Shown here: positions 18,512 through 27,474 of the stretch, piece after piece | How the letters are laid out: each line of letters begins with the position of its first letter | How positions within the stretch are numbered: position 1 is the stretch's first letter | DNA from: Bradyrhizobium sp. 170 | GTDB taxonomy: Bacteria > Pseudomonadota > Alphaproteobacteria > Rhizobiales > Xanthobacteraceae | Reading direction: 5' to 3' | Assembly (NCBI RefSeq): GCF_023101085.1 | Contig: NZ_CP064703.1 | Coordinates: 7,130,001-7,194,000 of the forward strand | DNA length: 64,000 nucleotides | Translations under genes and position numbers: made by a program | Notes under the pieces: generated by a model | The model's database searches: none | What the model saw: only the letters and a program-made list of their open reading frames with translations | What the model was told of the DNA's origin: nothing

Positions 18512-19426
18512 ATGCTCACACAATCACAGGCCGAATTCGACGAACGGACGCACTGCATAAATTGCCAGTCAATTCGTTTTAGCGAACTCTCGCACGGTCG
18601 CTTCAGCGACAAGCCATTGACTGATTTCATTGCTGCGGACCCAAGCGGTGACGACATCCGCCCCTATTTTGAGACCGCCGAATGGTCGCTGGTCAAATGC
18701 GACGACTGCTCGCAGGTGTTCCACCGTCGCATTCTGACCGACGCATGGAACAAAAAGCGCTTCGATGAGTGGATGAGTGCCGACGCCATAGCGGAATTCG
18801 AGAGCCGTCTAGGTCCGAAACACCGCCGTCGGTTCGAAGCGGCGCGTTCTTACGTCGAGCACGTTCTGCGAATAGAACAATTAACCAGGTCGATCCGCGG
18901 TGACGATGTTGTTCGCCTCCTCGACTTCGGCTGCGGTTGGGGCAAGTTCCTTGAAGTCTGCGCCCTATTCGGCTTCGATGGAGTCGGCGTAGATCGCTCA
19001 AATCCGAGAGCGCAAGGCGCGAGTTTTCGCATCTATCCTTCGCTCGAAGCGATGGGCGAGCATCCCAAGTTTCACGTCATAACCTTGTTCGAAGTCCTCG
19101 AGCATTTGGATGAACCTTCGGAAACCCTTTCAGCGCTAGCGAAGGTGATCGTTCCGGGCGGGCTTTTGATTCTTGAAACGCCAGATTGTACCGGCGTGAC
19201 CGACATCAAAGCCCATTACGATTATCTAAAGATACATCCGCTTGAGCACATCAACGCGTTCACGCGTATTACGCTGAAGTCCATCGCGGAACGAAATGGC
19301 TTTACATTGTTGAAAAAGGGGTCGGCACACGTCACCCCTGATATTGTCAGGGTGGCTAAGCGCGAGATTAAGCATTTGATCGGCAGGGGCGACAGTTCAA
19401 CGCAGCTCTATTTTAGAAGAACATGA
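18512..19426 (+). CDS. SAM-dependent methyltransferase with N-terminal zinc-ribbon
   Basis: A 304-residue protein. The N-terminus has two Cys pairs, CINC near residue 15 and CDDC near residue 67, as in C-methyltransferases and related enzymes with a small zinc-binding domain. The SAM site is VRLLDFGCGWGKFLEV, then FDGVGVDRSN, and the later ITLFEVLEHLDEP and VPGGLLILETPD strands complete the fold. It may act on nucleotide sugars or glycan ends like other members. It follows another methyltransferase by 200 bases. Confidence 0.75.
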   Translation: MLTQSQAEFDERTHCINCQSIRFSELSHGRFSDKPLTDFIAADPSGDDIRPYFETAEWSLVKCDDCSQVFHRRILTDAWNKKRFDEWMSADAIAEFESRLGPKHRRRFEAARSYVEHVLRIEQLTRSIRGDDVVRLLDFGCGWGKFLEVCALFGFDGVGVDRSNPRAQGASFRIYPSLEAMGEHPKFHVITLFEVLEHLDEPSETLSALAKVIVPGGLLILETPDCTGVTDIKAHYDYLKIHPLEHINAFTRITLKSIAERNGFTLLKKGSAHVTPDIVRVAKREIKHLIGRGDSSTQLYFRRT

Positions 19427-20577
19427 CTTTTCGCTCTCAACCTTTTCCTGCAATTTGCTCAATGCCATCATCTACCAGGGCTGCTCAAATGCGGTCTGAT
19501 TCTATCGCTTCGGCAAGAGAGCCCGTTTGGGCAACGCCTGAAGCTTTCTCGAGAAGTCGAGTGGCTTGAAGTTTCTTGCGGCACGACATGGTCACGGTCG
19601 ACTATGAGTAGCTCGGAGTTGTGGCTCACTTGCCGTTCCCGAGATGCGTCGATAAGCTCGCAAAATGGAATGGGTCGGCAGATTTTCTTTGCAGCTGGCT
19701 GGTGGGTTTTTTCTACCTATGCTTTCGGGGCTCCGTCAGGGGCCCGTTCTGATCGAAACCGGCCCCCAATCCGGTAGTCTATTTTAAAGTTGTCCATCGA
19801 CCGACGACGGGCTGGATGACCTGTTGAATGGCGTATCCAACAAGCTTTAACCGAGCAGTTTGAACGTTTGGCACAGGAGGAGGCAGGAACTGCTCGTGAT
19901 GTGAGAGCCCGCGTACTGGGCGCAAATCAAAACGTTTCCTGAGGCGCGAGCCAAGACCTAACCCCAACAGCTAGCGTTCACCAGCCAACAATACCGGTCA
20001 ACGTTCGATTTTTTTTGGAAGTCCTAGAGCAAAGCAGCCGCCGATAGACGTGACCGCTTCACCTTCCAGGGTTCTTTTGCCGAACAGGCTCGCGTTCGGC
20101 AAAGATCGAAGGGCGACCGGCCTACTTCGACAATAGCGACCTGGCTGCGTCCAGTTTCCGAGTTTTAGTCTCGTTTTTGACGATTTCGATCTCCCCGCAT
20201 TTAAAGTGCACGTATGTGCGAAGGTTTCTGCCAGGCACCGCGCTCACAAGCACCGCACGGCTCGACGGCGCCATAAGGTGGAAAAACGTTAATTGCCCTT
20301 GAAAAGATGGGCTAAATTTTGAATAATACCTAGCCGAGACAAGTTTTCGTCGTTCCAGTGGAATCATCTCCAGCAACATTGGAGCGGCAAATTGCCGGCC
20401 AAAGCCGCTAAATTGGGATGGTCCGATTGGATTTGCTGCGAAATTGACCTTCCTGGTTTAAAAATGACAAAAACAGCCTAAAAAATGATAGACGAATGAT
20501 TGGAATGTTGTGCGCCGCGGTTGACTCGGCTAGAATTCGCAGATATTAATATCTTATTAAATTCCAGGAGTGAAAAA
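19427..20577. other. Long AT-richer stretch without a supported gene
   Basis: About 1.15 kb between the methyltransferase and the first PEPxxWA-CTERM gene. Short frames such as 20122-20379 on the minus strand and 19779-19967 on the minus strand lack domain signatures or good ribosome sites. The low GC and absence of conserved frames suggest decayed sequence. The last 60 bases before 20578 hold a very AT-rich leader and the AGGAG ribosome site of the next gene. Confidence 0.5.
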
Positions 20578-21249
20578 ATGAATAAGCTGCTCAAATTTAC
20601 TGGCGCTGCATTAATTGGCGTTCTGCTTCAGAGCGGCGCCTCACAGGCGAATGTGCTTCTAAACAGCGGGTTTGAATCAGGGAATTTCGCCAATTGGACG
20701 GTGAACACTGGCGGCGACGCTACCTATCCTCAGGTCGTTGTTGCCTACAATCAACCCGGCAACTATCCCACCGGCGTATTCGGGGAGCCTGTCCCCACGG
20801 CGCCCAATGGTGGTACCTATGGCGCTTACTTCGTTTCGGACACTGCCACCCAGTCGATTTCCCAGTCGATCAGCCTGACGCAGGGTCAGAACTATCAGGT
20901 AAGCTTCGAGCTCTATTCCCCCAACAATGGCCGGAATAACGCATTCGACGCTACCCTCCAGTCGAACGTGGACGGGTTGCTCTCCCCGCTGTTCACGGCC
21001 AAGACTTTGGCGAGCGGATGGACCCTTTACTCGGCTATTTTCACGGCCAGTGCTGGTCCCTATACTTTCTCGCTGAATTTCCATGGGCAGGGCGTTCCTG
21101 CGGCAGACTTTGTGGTCGATAACGCGTCGGTGGCGGCTGTCCCTGAGGCATCGACTTGGGCGATGATGATCCTGGGCTTTGTCGGAGTTGGCTTTCTGGC
21201 CTATCGCCGCCGGGAAACCTCGAAGAAGACCGGCTTTCGTCTCGCTTGA
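20578..21249 (+). CDS. PEPxxWA-CTERM secreted protein 1
   Basis: About 223 residues. A signal peptide ([21 protein letters not shown]) is followed by a beta-rich domain, with [19 protein letters not shown] resembling carbohydrate-binding DUF642-like modules. The C-terminus has the sorting tail [14 protein letters not shown], then a hydrophobic helix and a basic end (YRRR). This copy reads PEAS where its sisters read PEPS, and its tail runs on for about ten residues. AGGAG precedes ATG 20578; the frame upstream to 20500 is not used. Expected path: Sec export, tail anchoring in the inner membrane, then processing. A strong terminator follows at 21270. Confidence 0.85.
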   Translation: MNKLLKFTGAALIGVLLQSGASQANVLLNSGFESGNFANWTVNTGGDATYPQVVVAYNQPGNYPTGVFGEPVPTAPNGGTYGAYFVSDTATQSISQSISLTQGQNYQVSFELYSPNNGRNNAFDATLQSNVDGLLSPLFTAKTLASGWTLYSAIFTASAGPYTFSLNFHGQGVPAADFVVDNASVAAVPEASTWAMMILGFVGVGFLAYRRRETSKKTGFRLA

Positions 21250-21269
21250 TTTTAGCCGTACTTGAGTTG

Positions 21270-21299
21270 GAAGCCGCCCGATTGGGCGGCTTCTTTTTT
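21270..21299 (+). terminator. Rho-independent terminator
   Basis: A ten-base-pair perfect stem GAAGCCGCCC / GGGCGGCTTC with a four-base loop is followed by six T. It lies 20 bases after the stop of PEPxxWA-CTERM protein 1. The GCCGCC core recurs in the other terminators of this window. Confidence 0.9.
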
Positions 21300-21719
21300 G
21301 TCCGGCGGCTTAATGTGCGAGGCGAATCTAAATCCCCAGCGGCAAGGCCGCGTCGGGATTTTATTTTTGGAGCTTTTTAATCAGATCAACCTGCTTTAAT
21401 TATATTAAATAAACGGCACTACGCAGAACGCGCCAAACGCACCGACCGAATTCCGCGTCCGCGTGCTCGCCGGACCCGGACGGATAGTCGCTGGGAGCGT
21501 CGAACCGGTGACCATACGCTCAGCCTGGACGCCAAAAGCAACCGGCGAGCGGAAAGGCAAGTATTCCCCCGCGCGCCGCCGTTCGCGCGTAAGAACTGGT
21601 GGCTACTGCAGGCAAGTGCGAGGGTCGACAAACGAGACCGTTCACCGAATGCTTCGCCGCGGTAAGGTTAAGCTGCCAATTCATTCGCGCGGAAGCGAAC
21701 GCCATTGCACAAGTTCAGC
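21300..21719. other. Intergenic stretch, nothing recognised
   Basis: About 420 bases between a terminator and the VanZ-like gene. The first 120 bases are AT-rich; the remainder is GC-rich with an open frame at 21463-21723 that lacks a recognisable domain and runs into the next gene. No repeat or RNA gene seen. Confidence 0.4.
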
Positions 21720-22124
21720 ATGAACCGGAAGATCGTCACCAAGCTAATTGCGATAGCTGCGTGGATTGCCGTCATCGCGATCGCTTATGGGACGTTGACG
21801 CATGTCGGATTCATGTACTCGATCTATTTCAAGCTTGCACCGATCTTGATGGGTCCGGAAATGCGGACTTATGCCCATTTCGAGCATGTCCTGGCGTTCG
21901 CCCTGCTCGGCGCGTTGTTTGCCCATGCCTACCCCCACAAGCTGCTGCTGGTTTGTTGTGTGGTGCTCGGAGGCGCCGTTCTTCTCGAACTTGCGCAGAC
22001 CATGACGCCGGATCGTCACGGGACAATGGTCGATGCGCTGGAGAAAATGGCCGGCGGAGCGGCCGGCATCCTATTCGCGAGAATCACGCATCGGCTGTGG
22101 TTCGCCAAGGATAAGTCGTCCTGA
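21720..22124 (+). CDS. VanZ-like membrane protein
   Basis: About 134 residues with four hydrophobic helices. The order TYAHFEHVLAFALLGALFA, HKLLLVCCVVLGGAVLLELAQ and DRHGTMVDALEKMAGGAAGI matches the VanZ-like family, in which the conserved H..AF, E..Q and D....N/K positions lie at helix ends. The role of chromosomal VanZ-like proteins is unclear; an envelope or polysaccharide-related function is likely. ATG 21720 is preferred to TTG 21705. It stands alone between two PEPxxWA-CTERM genes, which may or may not be meaningful. Confidence 0.75.
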   Translation: MNRKIVTKLIAIAAWIAVIAIAYGTLTHVGFMYSIYFKLAPILMGPEMRTYAHFEHVLAFALLGALFAHAYPHKLLLVCCVVLGGAVLLELAQTMTPDRHGTMVDALEKMAGGAAGILFARITHRLWFAKDKSS

Positions 22125-22355
22125 GCGATTGGGGCTGTCCTGACTTAACCCGCTGGTTCCGCGGCTAAAATGCCGGTTGACGCTTCGCCGAGGTTAGCAG
22201 TCCGATCTCACGTGGTCCTCTGCTCCAAACAAGCGCCAGGGTGGTTGATAGACGTGGGGTTCACGTGCAACGAAGTGTTATCCCCACCTGAGATTGACTC
22301 AAATTAAAGGAAACGTGTTTAAGGAAAATACAACCAATAATAAATGGGGGGAATT

Positions 22356-23012
22356 ATGCGCTTTCCGTCGCTGGGTTTGATCGGTCTGGGGGCCGCGCTT
22401 GCATTGACCTCTTTTGTCAGCAGCGCCTCGGCAGTCGTCACGTTTGATCAGAATTTGGCCTCGGGCTGGCACCAGGGGACCGGCACCAGCAACGGCCATT
22501 TCGCGGTCGACACGGAGGCCAACGGCGTCGAACTCGGATTGCGTGCCTCTATTCGAAAGGTCGGGGCGATTACGCCGACGGGCAATCTCTACATTGCTCC
22601 GGTTGGCATCAAAGAGGGCGTGGCACTCTGGAATTTCGAGTTCTCGGTCAATCCTGGTTCGCTGACAGGTACCTATTCGTTGCTGACGATTACCGGTCCC
22701 GGAGGGGTATTGGCGTTCGATCCGAAGATAATCCCGGACAACAAGCCGATCGGCGGCCCGCTCTATCAGAACAGCGAAAACCTTGCTTTCGCTTTTCTGG
22801 GAGGCCCGCTGAATTTCAATCCCTATCTCTCCGGCGTCTACACCTTCGATCTCAAGCTCTTCAGCGCGAACAGGGAGCTGTTGGGCGACGTCTCGATACA
22901 GGTCAACGCTGTTCCCGAACCCTCGACCTGGGCGATGTTGATTCTTGGCTTCGCCGGTATCGGCTTCATGGCCTATCGCCGGCAATCACGGCCGGCCGTG
23001 CTGGCCGCCTGA
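22356..23012 (+). CDS. PEPxxWA-CTERM secreted protein 2
   Basis: About 218 residues. The signal peptide is GLGAALALTSFVSSASA, then a beta-rich domain (VTFDQNLASGWHQGTGTSNG, LYIAPVGIKEGVALWNFEF) and the tail [14 protein letters not shown] with a Gly-rich helix and YRRQSRP. GGGGGGA lies five bases before ATG 22356, so the apparent start at 22344 is not used. The exported domain has no catalytic motif I recognise and may be a structural or glycan-binding surface protein. A terminator follows 28 bases after the stop, and the T2SS prepilin peptidase gene converges on it. Confidence 0.85.
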   Translation: MRFPSLGLIGLGAALALTSFVSSASAVVTFDQNLASGWHQGTGTSNGHFAVDTEANGVELGLRASIRKVGAITPTGNLYIAPVGIKEGVALWNFEFSVNPGSLTGTYSLLTITGPGGVLAFDPKIIPDNKPIGGPLYQNSENLAFAFLGGPLNFNPYLSGVYTFDLKLFSANRELLGDVSIQVNAVPEPSTWAMLILGFAGIGFMAYRRQSRPAVLAA

Positions 23013-23039
23013 TCCCATCTTCGTCATTGAATGCGAAAG

Positions 23040-23061
23040 GCCGCCTTCGGGCGGCTTTTTT
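23040..23061 (+). terminator. Rho-independent terminator
   Basis: GCCGCC - TTCG - GGCGGC stem-loop followed by six T, just after PEPxxWA-CTERM protein 2. The stem also faces the end of the convergent prepilin peptidase gene. Confidence 0.9.
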
Positions 23062-23118
23062 CTTGCGCTCATCAACTTGAGATCCCGCGCGGCGGGCGGT
23101 CCTGAAGACCGCCCGGCT

Positions 23119-23739
23119 TTAAATCGGCTGCGGTCCCAAAACCCAGACCCACCAAAGGCCGACGGCAAGGTGAGGCCCGAACGAGATAGCCTGCCTGCCG
23201 TGCAGGTCATGTCCTTGCGCTCTCAGGATCAGCAGACTTACCAGGGCGGAGACCACCGCAATCAACAGCAAGCCGGGAATTCCTTCCGCGCCGATCCAAA
23301 GGGCGCCTGCCGCGACGAATTTGACGTCGCCGAAACCCAGGCCGTCATGGCCCCGCAGCCAGCGATAGCCGGCGCGGAACAGGGAGGCGGCAGCAAAGAC
23401 CAGCACAGCCTCAAATCCACGCCACCAGAAGTCCGCCGCGCCCCACAGATAGGCCTGTAGCGCGCCGCCGGCGGCCAGCGCCAGGACCATGCTGTCCGGA
23501 ATGATCCCGTAGCGGCCGTCAATGGCGCAAACGGATGCCAACAGAACGACGAGGTAGCAGCCTGCGATGGCGGGCAGTGCCCAGCCTGGATCCCCTGCAA
23601 GGCTGATGGCGAACCAGACCGCGCCGGCGATCAGACCCCATGCCACCACAAGGTATTGCCGCTCTGGCGGCCGCCACGCCAGCGCATCACGGAAAAAACG
23701 GCTGGTACGATCAAGGGTCTTGCGGAGCGCGCGCATCAT
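23119..23739 (-). CDS. Type IV prepilin peptidase (A24), T2SS GspO-like
   Basis: About 206 residues and six hydrophobic helices. The aspartyl peptidase motifs are both present: AIDGRYGIIPD near residue 78 and GLGFGDVK further on (GxGD motif). It cleaves the leaders of the pseudopilins. It lacks the N-terminal domain with paired Cys pairs that methylates the new N-terminus in full-length GspO/PilD, so it resembles CpaA or archaeal-type short peptidases. The start ATG overlaps the stop of the GspC-like gene in ATGATG, so it is the last gene of the gspLMC-O unit. Confidence 0.85.
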   Translation of the reverse strand: MMRALRKTLDRTSRFFRDALAWRPPERQYLVVAWGLIAGAVWFAISLAGDPGWALPAIAGCYLVVLLASVCAIDGRYGIIPDSMVLALAAGGALQAYLWGAADFWWRGFEAVLVFAAASLFRAGYRWLRGHDGLGFGDVKFVAAGALWIGAEGIPGLLLIAVVSALVSLLILRAQGHDLHGRQAISFGPHLAVGLWWVWVLGPQPI

Positions 23740-24347
23740 CTCCCGCTCGCATGAAGGGGAACGGTCAGCTTCTCGCCCTGCCCCTCCAACACTACGTGCT
23801 CGGGGGTCACCGCGGCGACGCGCCAGCCGTCGATTTGCCCATTGAGCTGAACCCACACGCCCAGCGGATTTTGCGTCGTGATCAGGAAGGCCTTCGCCAC
23901 CCCGTCGCTCATGAAAACCCCTTTCAGGGTCATTCCGGAGTCCAAGGTCGCCATCGGCGGGGGTGGCGCGGCGGCCGGCTCGGCCGCAACAAAGCCTTGC
24001 CGGTTTCGTGAGAACAGCGGGCGCTGCACGATATTCTCAAAGCTCGCGGCGGCGCGCGCTTCGGACGCCTTGGCGGCCGGGCTGCGGCTGCCAAACCAGG
24101 TCGGGGCCGTGACCGTCGACAGCTCAAGCGAAATCACAGCGCTTAGTGTCATCACGCCAACCAGTCCGATCCAGGCCGCGAACCCCAGGATGAGGACGCG
24201 CGTCGCAGGCCGCAGCGCCGTCAATTCGCTCCGGCTGGGCAGGTCGGTCCGCCCGAACATGGCTGCGAGCCTGGCGGCTACGAATTGCAGCGGTGAACCG
24301 GCCAGGCCCGACAGCCGAAACTGGACCATTTGCACCAACGACGTCAT
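23736..24347 (-). CDS. T2SS GspC/GspN-like inner-membrane protein
   Basis: About 203 residues. One membrane helix (RVLILGFAAWIGLVGVMTLS) is followed by the homology region: ASFENIVQRPLFSRNRQG, SGMTLKGVFMSDGVAKAFL, NPLGVWVQLNGQIDGWRVAAV and a final strand. This is the part of GspC that contacts the secretin. The PDZ or coiled-coil domain usual at the C-terminus of GspC is absent. ATG 24347 overlaps the gspM stop as ATGA, which fixes the start; the much longer frame to 25037 is an artefact of GC-rich sequence. Confidence 0.8.
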   Translation of the reverse strand: MTSLVQMVQFRLSGLAGSPLQFVAARLAAMFGRTDLPSRSELTALRPATRVLILGFAAWIGLVGVMTLSAVISLELSTVTAPTWFGSRSPAAKASEARAAASFENIVQRPLFSRNRQGFVAAEPAAAPPPPMATLDSGMTLKGVFMSDGVAKAFLITTQNPLGVWVQLNGQIDGWRVAAVTPEHVVLEGQGEKLTVPLHASGR

Positions 24348-24952
24348 GGCATCCGCTCCGCCGAGGCCGATCCAGGGCCGGCTTGTCCGCCGCCCATGGC
24401 CGCCTCCCTTCCGGAAGGCTGCGAACCGTTGCGGATAGCGCCCTGAACCCTGAGCTCCGCCCTGATCGGACCGTCCTCCCCGTCCGCCAGGCTGCGGAAC
24501 GAGGCCGAAGGGACGAACAATAGCGGCGTCTGATTCTCGATCGTGAAGATCATGTCCCTGATGGCCTTCAGCGGCCCTTCGAGCTCTACGCTGACGGCAA
24601 TCACGTGCAACGGTTGGGACCGCCCGCCCTGCAATCCGCGGATGGCGAGCAGGTTGACGCCGGCATTCGCCGCCATCGACTTCAGGCTGGCCTGCAGGTC
24701 GGCGCTGGCGACGCGCTCTTCGCTGCCGGGAAGGAAAGGATCGCCGGACCGCCCGACGCCGGCCGACTTCTTTGCCGCGCGCGTCACGTTCTGGAAATGC
24801 GCAAGCTGCGCCGCATTGTCCGAAATGTCTTCGCCCCTCGCGGCAAAGTGCGCCATGATCGGTGCAAGGAAGAAGATGACGACAAAGAGTATCGCGGCAG
24901 CATTGAAGGCCAGGAATGGCGTCCCGCGCGCCAATTTCAGATTCTGAATCAT
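24344..24952 (-). CDS. gspM: T2SS assembly platform protein GspM (PilO-like)
   Basis: A 202-residue protein with one N-terminal membrane helix (FLAFNAAAILFVVIFFLAP), a helical linker and a ferredoxin-like domain (SLKSMAANAGVNLLAIRGLQ, then VSVELEGPLKAIRDMIFTIE). It matches the GspM family with a PilO-like fold (Gsp_M type b). It pairs with GspL in the inner-membrane platform. Its start overlaps the gspL stop by four bases and its stop overlaps gspC, showing a tightly coupled unit. Confidence 0.8.
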   Translation of the reverse strand: MIQNLKLARGTPFLAFNAAAILFVVIFFLAPIMAHFAARGEDISDNAAQLAHFQNVTRAAKKSAGVGRSGDPFLPGSEERVASADLQASLKSMAANAGVNLLAIRGLQGGRSQPLHVIAVSVELEGPLKAIRDMIFTIENQTPLLFVPSASFRSLADGEDGPIRAELRVQGAIRNGSQPSGREAAMGGGQAGPGSASAERMP

Positions 24953-26058
24953 GGCGCGGCCCGGGATTTTGCGGTCGCCGCACGCGCGCCACGCAGCTTG
25001 AGCACGATGCTGAAGCGATCCTTGCGCTCGTTCGCATCCGGCGTAATCGCCGAAGTCAGGGTCGCGCCCGAAAACAGCGGCGACTGGTCGATGATGCGAA
25101 CCAGGCGTGCGGCATCCGCTGAAAACCCTGATACCGTCACCGTGCCGTCGGCGATGCGGGTTTCGGTCAGAAAAGTATGTTCGGGCAGAATACGCGACAG
25201 CTCATCCCACACCGCAAGGATGCCGGTGTCAGCCTTCATCGCGAACAAACGCGCCGCGGGATCCAGGCCGTCGCGGCCGCTTTGAGCTGACAGCCGGGCC
25301 TCAACAACTGCCGTCTCCAGCGCGGCGGCAACGCTGGCCTGGCGCCATTCGAACACGACAAGGCCGAGCAGGACGGCGCCGAGCGCGGTGACTGCCAGCA
25401 GCCGAACCGCCCGCAGCGCCCACGCCGGATCTTCGTCACTGACGGCGCGGAACGTGATGACGGGCGCAGCCTCGCCGCCGGCGTCTGCCACCGCCAGACA
25501 GTCGACATCCCGTGACGCCAGACCGAGCTCCGATAAAGCCGCCTCGGCGCGATCACGCCTGATGATCCAGTGACACATCGGCACAACGCCGTCCGATTCC
25601 TGGCCCATTGCCGTTGCGGCATGCCAGATATCCGAAAGCTGGAATGGCGTTCGCCGCAATATGTCCTGGTCAAGGATTTTGGGCAGGGCGCCAAAGGCCG
25701 CCTTGGGCACACTCAACTCGCGCAGAAAGAAAAGCTCGCGCGAAATCACCGGCGCAACCGTCGTCGCCTCCCGCGACACGCCCTGCTCGATGAGCCACTG
25801 CTCGAGTGCAGCCGCGTTAAATAGCGGCAATGGAATCCGGATTTCCGCTGGACCCGTGGAAGACACCAGACGGCATGTGACGCTGTCGCCATCCCGCCAA
25901 AGCGTCACCTGCGGCCTCGCCTCGCCCTCGGCCCATTCGCGCCAGCGCGGGGGAGCCGCCTCGCGCAAGCCCGACAGCCACCACTGCGCAAAGTCCTTGC
26001 CCCACGCCGTGAGGACGTGGAGGCCACCGGCGCGGGCTGGAAGATCGGCGACAGGCAT
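24949..26058 (-). CDS. gspL: T2SS platform protein GspL (PilM/PilN fusion-like)
   Basis: About 369 residues. The first two-thirds is an actin-like cytoplasmic domain with the ELFFLRELSVPKAAFGALPK segment, LSDIWHAATAMG and GLASRDVDCLAVAD, which binds GspE in known systems. A membrane helix (LLAVTALGAVLLGLVVFEW) near residue 240 leads to a PilN-like periplasmic domain with LAVWDELSRILPEHTFLTE and LVRIIDQSPLFSGA. ATG 26058 or GTG 26067 are both possible. It is separated from gspJ by 330 bases, so gspLMC-O may have its own promoter. Confidence 0.8.
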   Translation of the reverse strand: MPVADLPARAGGLHVLTAWGKDFAQWWLSGLREAAPPRWREWAEGEARPQVTLWRDGDSVTCRLVSSTGPAEIRIPLPLFNAAALEQWLIEQGVSREATTVAPVISRELFFLRELSVPKAAFGALPKILDQDILRRTPFQLSDIWHAATAMGQESDGVVPMCHWIIRRDRAEAALSELGLASRDVDCLAVADAGGEAAPVITFRAVSDEDPAWALRAVRLLAVTALGAVLLGLVVFEWRQASVAAALETAVVEARLSAQSGRDGLDPAARLFAMKADTGILAVWDELSRILPEHTFLTETRIADGTVTVSGFSADAARLVRIIDQSPLFSGATLTSAITPDANERKDRFSIVLKLRGARAATAKSRAAP

Positions 26059-26067
26059 GAGCGTCAC

Positions 26068-26386
26068 TTGCGGATCGAGGCATTCGATTCGAACGAGGGA
26101 AAGCCTATTTACTAATTCTTTAACAAGAGTAACGAGCCGCCGTTCACCAGCTGCGTGACGTGCCCGGCGGCCCTCAGTCCGTGCTTTAACTGGGTTTGAT
26201 CATTCGTTTACCGTCTTGTTTGGACGCGATTATTCGAAACTTCGGCGGTACATGGCAGGTCCCAGATACAAAATCGCGAAAACAACCCCATGCAAAGTAG
26301 AATGGTCCCCGGCTCGCAGCACCGAGGCCGCTTGCATCCGGGGCCGAGATGGCCTGTCGTCACGGCCCAACCTGACTCATCATGCG
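26068..26386. other. Gap inside the T2SS gene run
   Basis: About 320 bases between gspJ and gspL, AT-rich in the middle (around 26095-26125), unlike the overlapping genes on both sides. Complementary arms GCCGCCG at 26136-26142 and CGGCGGC at 26165-26171 could form a weak hairpin. No frame looks coding. It probably holds the promoter of gspLMC-O on the minus strand. Confidence 0.4.
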
Positions 26387-27031
26387 CTAGCCTTGCCGCA
26401 GCGCCACCACGGTGGCGGGCTCGTTACTCCGCTCGTCCTCAAATTCGATCCGGATCGAGACCAGATCCGGCAGCCGCTCGGCGCGAACCCAATCGGCGCG
26501 CCAGGCCGGCTTGACCTTGGCGTCGACGGTGCCAAAATACCCAATTCGGATTTCACGCACGCCGCTCAGCACCACGACCCGGGTTGCGGCTGGTTCGGGG
26601 TTCTCCTTCGAGCGAGCCCCGTTAAGCGGCACGAAGTCCGCGACGATATCGCCGCCGCTCCGCCGCAAGACGATCTTGTGCGGCCCGCCTCGCAACGACC
26701 GCCCTTCGCTCAACCCCACGAAGGAGATCACCTCGCCGCGACCGTCGAACCCGACGGCGTCTTTTGGCCCTGCCCCGTCAAACCGGACCGGGAGCGCTGA
26801 CCCCACCAGGGCAGCTACGGTCTGGATCGCAGCACTGGTCTCACTCCCGATCTCGCTCGCACGATCGGCGCCGAAAGCCTGCCGCGCCATCGACAATCCG
26901 CCGGCCAGAAAGCCCGTCAGGATCGCCAGGATGGCGAGCGACAGCAGCAACTCGATCAGCGTCAGCCCCTGCTCGCGCCTCCGGCGCGCAGCAACGCGAG
27001 CGATCAGCCGGCTGCGGACCGCGCGCATCAT
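26387..27031 (-). CDS. gspJ: T2SS minor pseudopilin GspJ
   Basis: A 214-residue prepilin-like protein with a basic leader ending RREQG before LTLIELLLSLAILAILTGFL; Glu at +5 is present. The rest is a larger beta-rich domain, with EVISFVGLSEGRSLRGGPHK and VREIRIGYFGTVDAK, in keeping with GspJ, which with GspI and GspK forms the tip of the pseudopilus. Its start overlaps the gspI stop by four bases. The length and position after GspI support J rather than H. Confidence 0.85.
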   Translation of the reverse strand: MMRAVRSRLIARVAARRRREQGLTLIELLLSLAILAILTGFLAGGLSMARQAFGADRASEIGSETSAAIQTVAALVGSALPVRFDGAGPKDAVGFDGRGEVISFVGLSEGRSLRGGPHKIVLRRSGGDIVADFVPLNGARSKENPEPAATRVVVLSGVREIRIGYFGTVDAKVKPAWRADWVRAERLPDLVSIRIEFEDERSNEPATVVALRQG

Positions 27032-27474
27032 TGCTTCGCCTCGGTCGCAAGCTTCAACGCCGCGAGCTTGATGGCGGTGCCGTCCGGCGCCTCGACGGCT
27101 ATTTCAACCCAGAACGACTGCAAGGCGCCATTTGCGGGCGCAGGCCGCGCGCCTTGCGCCGATCGCGTGTCGCTCGCCGGACGAAGTTCCGTGACGGTCT
27201 GCCGCCACCGGAATTTGTTCGCAACCAAACCTTCCCGGTAGCCCGGCGCAAGCGCCTCGGAAATGCCGGCGGCTTCGAGGCGCGACTGCGCAACCCGCAG
27301 CGCGGTGCGATGGACCTGCGTGCGCGCATCGGAACGCATCGCCACCACCACGCCGGTCGATATCGCGCCGAGCCCCAGCGCCAGGATGACGAAGGCAACG
27401 AGGATTTCGAGCAGGGCAAAACCTCGCTCGCCGTCGCGCCTCGCCAACATCCGTCTCGATCGCGCGCCCATCAT
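27028..27474 (-). CDS. gspI: T2SS minor pseudopilin GspI
   Basis: A 148-residue protein with leader RRDGERG before FALLEILVAFVILALGLGAI. The small C-terminal domain includes RVAQSRLEAAGISEALAPG, typical of GspI, and ends in LKLATEAKQ. It nucleates the pseudopilus tip with GspJ and GspK. The gene overlaps gspH upstream and gspJ downstream by four bases each. Confidence 0.85.
   Translation of the reverse strand: MMGARSRRMLARRDGERGFALLEILVAFVILALGLGAISTGVVVAMRSDARTQVHRTALRVAQSRLEAAGISEALAPGYREGLVANKFRWRQTVTELRPASDTRSAQGARPAPANGALQSFWVEIAVEAPDGTAIKLAALKLATEAKQ

Noticed and set aside
20122..20379. 85-residue minus-strand frame
   Set aside because: No ribosome site, domain or conservation cue; lies in low-GC sequence between genes.
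21463..21723. 86-residue plus-strand frame before the VanZ-like gene
   Set aside because: Arg/Ser-rich without a motif and runs into the VanZ-like start.
24348..25037. N-terminal extension of the GspC-like protein to 433 residues
   Set aside because: It lies wholly within gspM in another frame; the ATG overlapping the gspM stop gives the right protein.
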